Assembly: GCA_023427575.1 (NCBI GenBank)
Contig: JAEZAY010000429.1
Span: forward strand, 1 to 7,597
Direction: 5' to 3'
Source of the DNA: Bacteroidota bacterium
Lineage (GTDB): Bacteria > Bacteroidota > Bacteroidia > Chitinophagales > Chitinophagaceae
Length of the DNA stretch: 7,597 bases
Part shown: piece by piece, positions 5,483-7,597 of the stretch
Layout of the letters: each line of letters begins with the position of its first letter
How positions within the stretch are numbered: position 1 is the stretch's first letter
Notes under the pieces: generated by a model
Told to the model about the DNA's origin: nothing
What the model saw: the letters and a program-made list of their open reading frames with translations, nothing else
The model's database searches: none
Made by a program: the position numbers and the translations under genes

Positions 5483-5505
5483 TTTTTCCCCAATTATGGG
5501 AAAAA
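5483..5505. repeat. Inverted repeat upstream of infA promoter
   Basis: TTTTTCCC (5483-5490) and GGGAAAAA (5498-5505) are a perfect 8-bp inverted repeat around a 7-nt centre. No T run follows on the minus strand and GCC follows on the plus strand, so it is a poor terminator either way. It lies just upstream of the candidate -33 element and could be an operator or a chance A/T-rich palindrome. Confidence 0.35.
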
Positions 5506-5542
5506 GCCGGCCTAAAGCGCAAAAATAACCGGTTTTGAACGG

Positions 5543-5568
5543 AAAAAAGCAATTTTTTAACGCTTTTT
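5543..5568 (-). terminator. Weak possible terminator after the 132-codon gene
   Basis: On the minus strand AAAAAGC (5568-5562) pairs with GCTTTTT (5550-5544) across an 11-nt loop and runs into a T tract. Only two G-C pairs hold the stem, so its strength is doubtful. It lies about 36 nt after the stop at 5604 and before the infA promoter candidate, where a terminator would be expected. Confidence 0.3.
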
Positions 5569-5603
5569 ACTGCGCCCACAGCCCGGTCAAAATTTAAGGA
5601 AGC

Positions 5604-6002
5604 CTACACGGCATTCAGTTCCACCTTAGTCATATCGTAATAATGGTTCTGCAGTTCATGCACAAAGATCGGATTGGCCAGCAAGCGATGATCTTCGCGG
5701 TACCAGATTTCCAGGGGGTGGAAATCGCCGGTATTCGGCACCACGATCCGGAATGGCCCGCGCAGGTATTTGGCCGTTCCATCCTCATTCACTTCTTTGT
5801 CGAACCCCAGCTTTGCAAGGGTATCATCGTTCAGGGTTACCGGATACAAATGCTCCGGCGTAAACCAGAATTGCTGTATGGAGGTTTCTACACATACTTC
5901 TTTATCATCCTTGTTGAGCTCCGTCACCACTCCCTCCCATTGCTGGCCTTCATATTCTGCCATTACTATATCTCCTACTTTAATGTCATTGAATTTAATC
6001 AT
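5604..6002 (-). CDS. Conserved hypothetical protein, 132 aa, resembling a Bacteroidetes mobile-element family
   Basis: Function unknown. The protein is soluble and acidic, with no signal peptide or membrane segment. Residues 8-40 (KVGDIVMAEYEGQQWEGVV and following) are beta-rich with the look of a small SH3-like barrel. Then come a PVTLNDDTLAKLGFDKE segment (54-70) and a C-terminal FVHELQNHYYDMTKVEL (113-129). From memory, small proteins in Bacteroidetes prophages and conjugative elements share this arrangement: PIPLTEEWLxKFGF in the middle and YVHQLQNLYFALTGEEL at the end. The order and spacing agree, so I infer distant homology, not function. It lies between hmgA (105 nt upstream) and infA (182 nt downstream), all on the minus strand. 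The ATG at 6002 is the first in frame. Codon use looks like the neighbours, so no sign of recent transfer. Confidence 0.8.
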   Translation of the reverse strand: MIKFNDIKVGDIVMAEYEGQQWEGVVTELNKDDKEVCVETSIQQFWFTPEHLYPVTLNDDTLAKLGFDKEVNEDGTAKYLRGPFRIVVPNTGDFHPLEIWYREDHRLLANPIFVHELQNHYYDMTKVELNAV

Positions 6003-6042
6003 ACGGCAATCGATTTATTGTTGAATTTAAGAAGATTTCAAT

Positions 6043-6071
6043 AAAAATATGCCAACCTGAAATTTAGTTGG
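6043..6071 (-). terminator. Weak possible terminator after hmgA
   Basis: On the minus strand CCAAC (6071-6067) pairs with GTTGG (6056-6052) over a 10-nt loop and is followed by CATATTTTTAT. The stem is short (5 bp) and the T run interrupted. It lies about 37 nt after the hmgA stop, a sensible place, but confidence is low. Confidence 0.3.
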
Positions 6072-6107
6072 AATCTTCCCCGCTAACTGTGAAGGTTCGC
6101 TTTGGCT

Positions 6108-7262
6108 TTATTCCGCCCAGCTCATCGTATAGTTTTCATTTTCGATGGCAAGCGCCTCCACCGTCAGCTTTAATGGATGAAATGTATCTACCATCACGGC
6201 AAGCTCCTTTGTTTCCTTTGCCCCGATGCTTTTTTCAACCGCGCCCGGATGCGGGCCATGGGGAATGCCCGCCGGATGCAGGGTGATCATTCCACGTGTT
6301 ACATTTTTCCGGCTCATAAAATCTCCATCCACATAGTACAAAAGTTCATCGCTGTCTATATTACTGTGATTATAGGGTGCCGGAATTGCCTGCGGATGAT
6401 AGTCGAACAGGCGCGGACAAAAAGAACAAACCACAAAATTGTTCGCCTCGAATGTTTGGTGAACAGGCGGGGGCTGATGAATACGGCCGGTGATGGGTTC
6501 AAAATCGTGAATGCTGAAAGCAAAAGGATAACAGCATCCATCCCATCCTACAACATCAAAGGGGTGATGACCATAATGAAGGCCGTAAATATTATTCCTT
6601 TTTTTCGTTTTAATCAGAAAATCGCCTTTTTCTTCAAACGTTTCCAGCTCTGACGGCGGCCGGATATCTCTTTCACAAAAAGGCGCATGCTCCAGTAACT
6701 GACCGTATTTACTCAGATATCGCTTCGGGAAGCGAATTGGACTAAAAGATTCAACAATAAACAGGCGGTTGGCGGTAGTATGAAACGTTATTTTATAGAT
6801 GGTGCCTCTTGGAATGACCAGGTAATCACCGGGTTTGAAGGATAAATTACCATACATGGTTTTTAGTATGCCATCGCCTTCATGAATAAAGATCAACTCA
6901 TCGGCATCGGCATTTTTAAAAAAATCGCTCGTTCCTCCGCCCGGAGCGGCCAGTGCAATCTGGCAATCATTAATGACCAGTACGGTTTTCCTGGAATCGA
7001 GGTAATCCGCAACCGGTGATATCCGGAACCCGTCAAAACTGCGATGTTTTAACATTTTTTCTTCGGCAATTCGGGGACTTACATCGTACGGGTTATCGGT
7101 ACGAATGATATCGGTAGGTGGGTAAGAATGATACAATAGAGAATAATCGTTCGAAAACCCTTCCGTTGAAAACAACTGCTCCGCATACAGTTTGCCGTCG
7201 GGCTTCCGGAACTGCGTATGACGTTTATGCGGAATATTACCCACCCGGTGGTAATGTGGCAT
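6108..7262 (-). CDS. hmgA: Homogentisate 1,2-dioxygenase, short form
   Basis: This Fe(II) ring-cleaving dioxygenase turns homogentisate into maleylacetoacetate in tyrosine and phenylalanine breakdown. From ATG 7262 the protein has 384 residues. Residues about 110-165 form an N-terminal cupin (DELIFIHEGDGILKTMYGN, PGDYLVIPRGT). PFDVVGWDG at 234-242 matches the PFDVVGWHG of the human enzyme. H262 appears to align with the human catalytic His292, H299 and H335 with iron ligands His335 and His371 (context LHPAGIPHGP), and E306 is the likely Glu ligand, though spaced one residue further from H299 than in human. It is shorter than classical enzymes (about 430-445 aa), mainly at the N-terminus. An in-frame ATG at 7289 would add nine unusual residues; MPHYHRVGNIPHKRHTQFRK fits the family start better. 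No other tyrosine-pathway gene is visible. A paralogous cupin dioxygenase with another substrate cannot be excluded. Confidence 0.85.
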   Translation of the reverse strand: MPHYHRVGNIPHKRHTQFRKPDGKLYAEQLFSTEGFSNDYSLLYHSYPPTDIIRTDNPYDVSPRIAEEKMLKHRSFDGFRISPVADYLDSRKTVLVINDCQIALAAPGGGTSDFFKNADADELIFIHEGDGILKTMYGNLSFKPGDYLVIPRGTIYKITFHTTANRLFIVESFSPIRFPKRYLSKYGQLLEHAPFCERDIRPPSELETFEEKGDFLIKTKKRNNIYGLHYGHHPFDVVGWDGCCYPFAFSIHDFEPITGRIHQPPPVHQTFEANNFVVCSFCPRLFDYHPQAIPAPYNHSNIDSDELLYYVDGDFMSRKNVTRGMITLHPAGIPHGPHPGAVEKSIGAKETKELAVMVDTFHPLKLTVEALAIENENYTMSWAE

Positions 7263-7365
7263 AGCAAAGTTTTTTAATGTGCAGCACAATCAATTCGGCC
7301 GGTCGCAGTTTAATCACTATTTATCTGTTAACCGGTTCCATATCTTGCATTATAAAGATATTGTA
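7263..7365. promoter_or_regulatory. Divergent intergenic region, hmgA / metallophosphoesterase
   Basis: This 103-bp gap must hold promoters for both diverging genes, but no good TTTG-N19-TAnnTTTG pair is seen on either strand. Partial -7 matches are TATCTTTA (7361-7354, minus) and AAACTTTG (7273-7266 region, minus), the latter so close to the hmgA ATG that the message would be nearly leaderless. An AACCGGTT palindrome sits at 7330-7337, and the same nine bases TAACCGGTT occur upstream of infA (5526-5534). Confidence 0.35.
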
Positions 7366-7597
7366 TTGAAACGAATAGGTTTGATTTCTGATACCCACGG
7401 TTTTCTTGATGAAAAGCTGGGAAATATTTTAAGTAGCTGTGACGAAATCTGGCATGCCGGTGATTTTGGGAATCTCGATCTGGTGGAAGCAATTCGGAAA
7501 ATGAAGCCGCTGCGGGGCGTCTATGGCAATATTGATGGCCGGGAGATCCGTGATGAATTCCCGGAAGTGCTGCGCTTTTCCTGCGAAGCGGTTTCTG
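7366..7597 (+). CDS. YfcE/MJ0936-type metallophosphoesterase (partial, C-terminus outside window)
   Basis: Seventy-seven residues can be read before the window ends. They begin MKRIGLISDTHGFLDEKL and show the calcineurin-like phosphoesterase metal motifs: D9-x-H11 (SDTHG), HAGD with D33, and YGNID with N55. The second half of the two-metal site (later His motifs) is outside. Members hydrolyse phosphodiesters in vitro; the physiological substrate is usually unknown. The start is TTG at 7366: no ATG or GTG lies in frame upstream close by, and the family typically begins two or three residues before IGLISDTHG. A second in-frame TTG at 7345 would add seven residues. The gene diverges from hmgA. 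Family assignment is firm; start and substrate are not. Confidence 0.88.
   Translation, partial: MKRIGLISDTHGFLDEKLGNILSSCDEIWHAGDFGNLDLVEAIRKMKPLRGVYGNIDGREIRDEFPEVLRFSCEAVS

Noticed and set aside
5422..5493. Longer infA from an in-frame ATG at 5493 (96 aa)
   Set aside because: The 24 extra residues do not resemble IF-1, and the TATCTTTG promoter element lies within them; the 72-aa form has exactly the family length.
7263..7289. hmgA start at 7289 (393 aa)
   Set aside because: The nine added residues are not family-like, and MPHYH at 7262 fits better. Not excluded, since neither start has a Shine-Dalgarno.

Overview
The window looks like the chromosome of a member of the Bacteroidota, most likely the Chitinophagales/Chitinophagaceae. 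This is inferred from protein style (RpoA, IF1, L17 with an Ala/Glu/Pro-rich tail, short homogentisate dioxygenase), from A-rich start-codon contexts almost without Shine-Dalgarno sequences, and from a TAnnTTTG-type promoter element before infA. Genus cannot be fixed from the sequence alone.

Layout, in transcription order on the minus strand (right to left). A short-form homogentisate 1,2-dioxygenase gene (hmgA, 7262-6108) is followed by a 132-codon gene of unknown function (6002-5604). Next comes the 'alpha-operon' type translation/transcription cluster infA-rpmJ-rpsM-rpsK-rpsD-rpoA-rplQ (5421-1492), closed by a clear intrinsic terminator at 1470-1441. Then carA (1344-241) and the beginning of aroQ (178 to the window edge). 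On the plus strand, divergent from hmgA across a 103-bp gap, a YfcE/MJ0936-type metallophosphoesterase begins at a TTG codon and runs off the right edge.

Functionally, the middle block makes initiation factor 1, ribosomal proteins L36, S13, S11, S4 and L17, and the RNA polymerase alpha subunit. carA (carbamoyl phosphate for pyrimidines and arginine) and aroQ (shikimate pathway) are anabolic genes placed after the block terminator. hmgA belongs to tyrosine catabolism and appears unrelated to the rest.

The most interesting signal is between the genes. The spacers inside the ribosomal block are long (121, 117, 212, 84 and 116 nt from rpmJ to rplQ), and all five hold inverted repeats readable by eye. 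These include a near-perfect stem 27 nt before the rpsM start, a terminator-like hairpin with a U6 tract between rpsM and rpsK, competing repeats in the 212-nt leader of rpsD, and three hairpins between rpoA and rplQ. A GGCAGATTT(G)CAGA motif recurs in two spacers. Together they suggest internal attenuation or ribosomal-protein autoregulation, but no function is shown. The alpha block also lacks the usual secY/map neighbours upstream of infA. Instead there is a small gene whose C-terminus recalls a family common in Bacteroidetes mobile elements. No stretch over 300 bases lacks a gene, and I saw no tRNA, rRNA, insertion sequence or CRISPR array.
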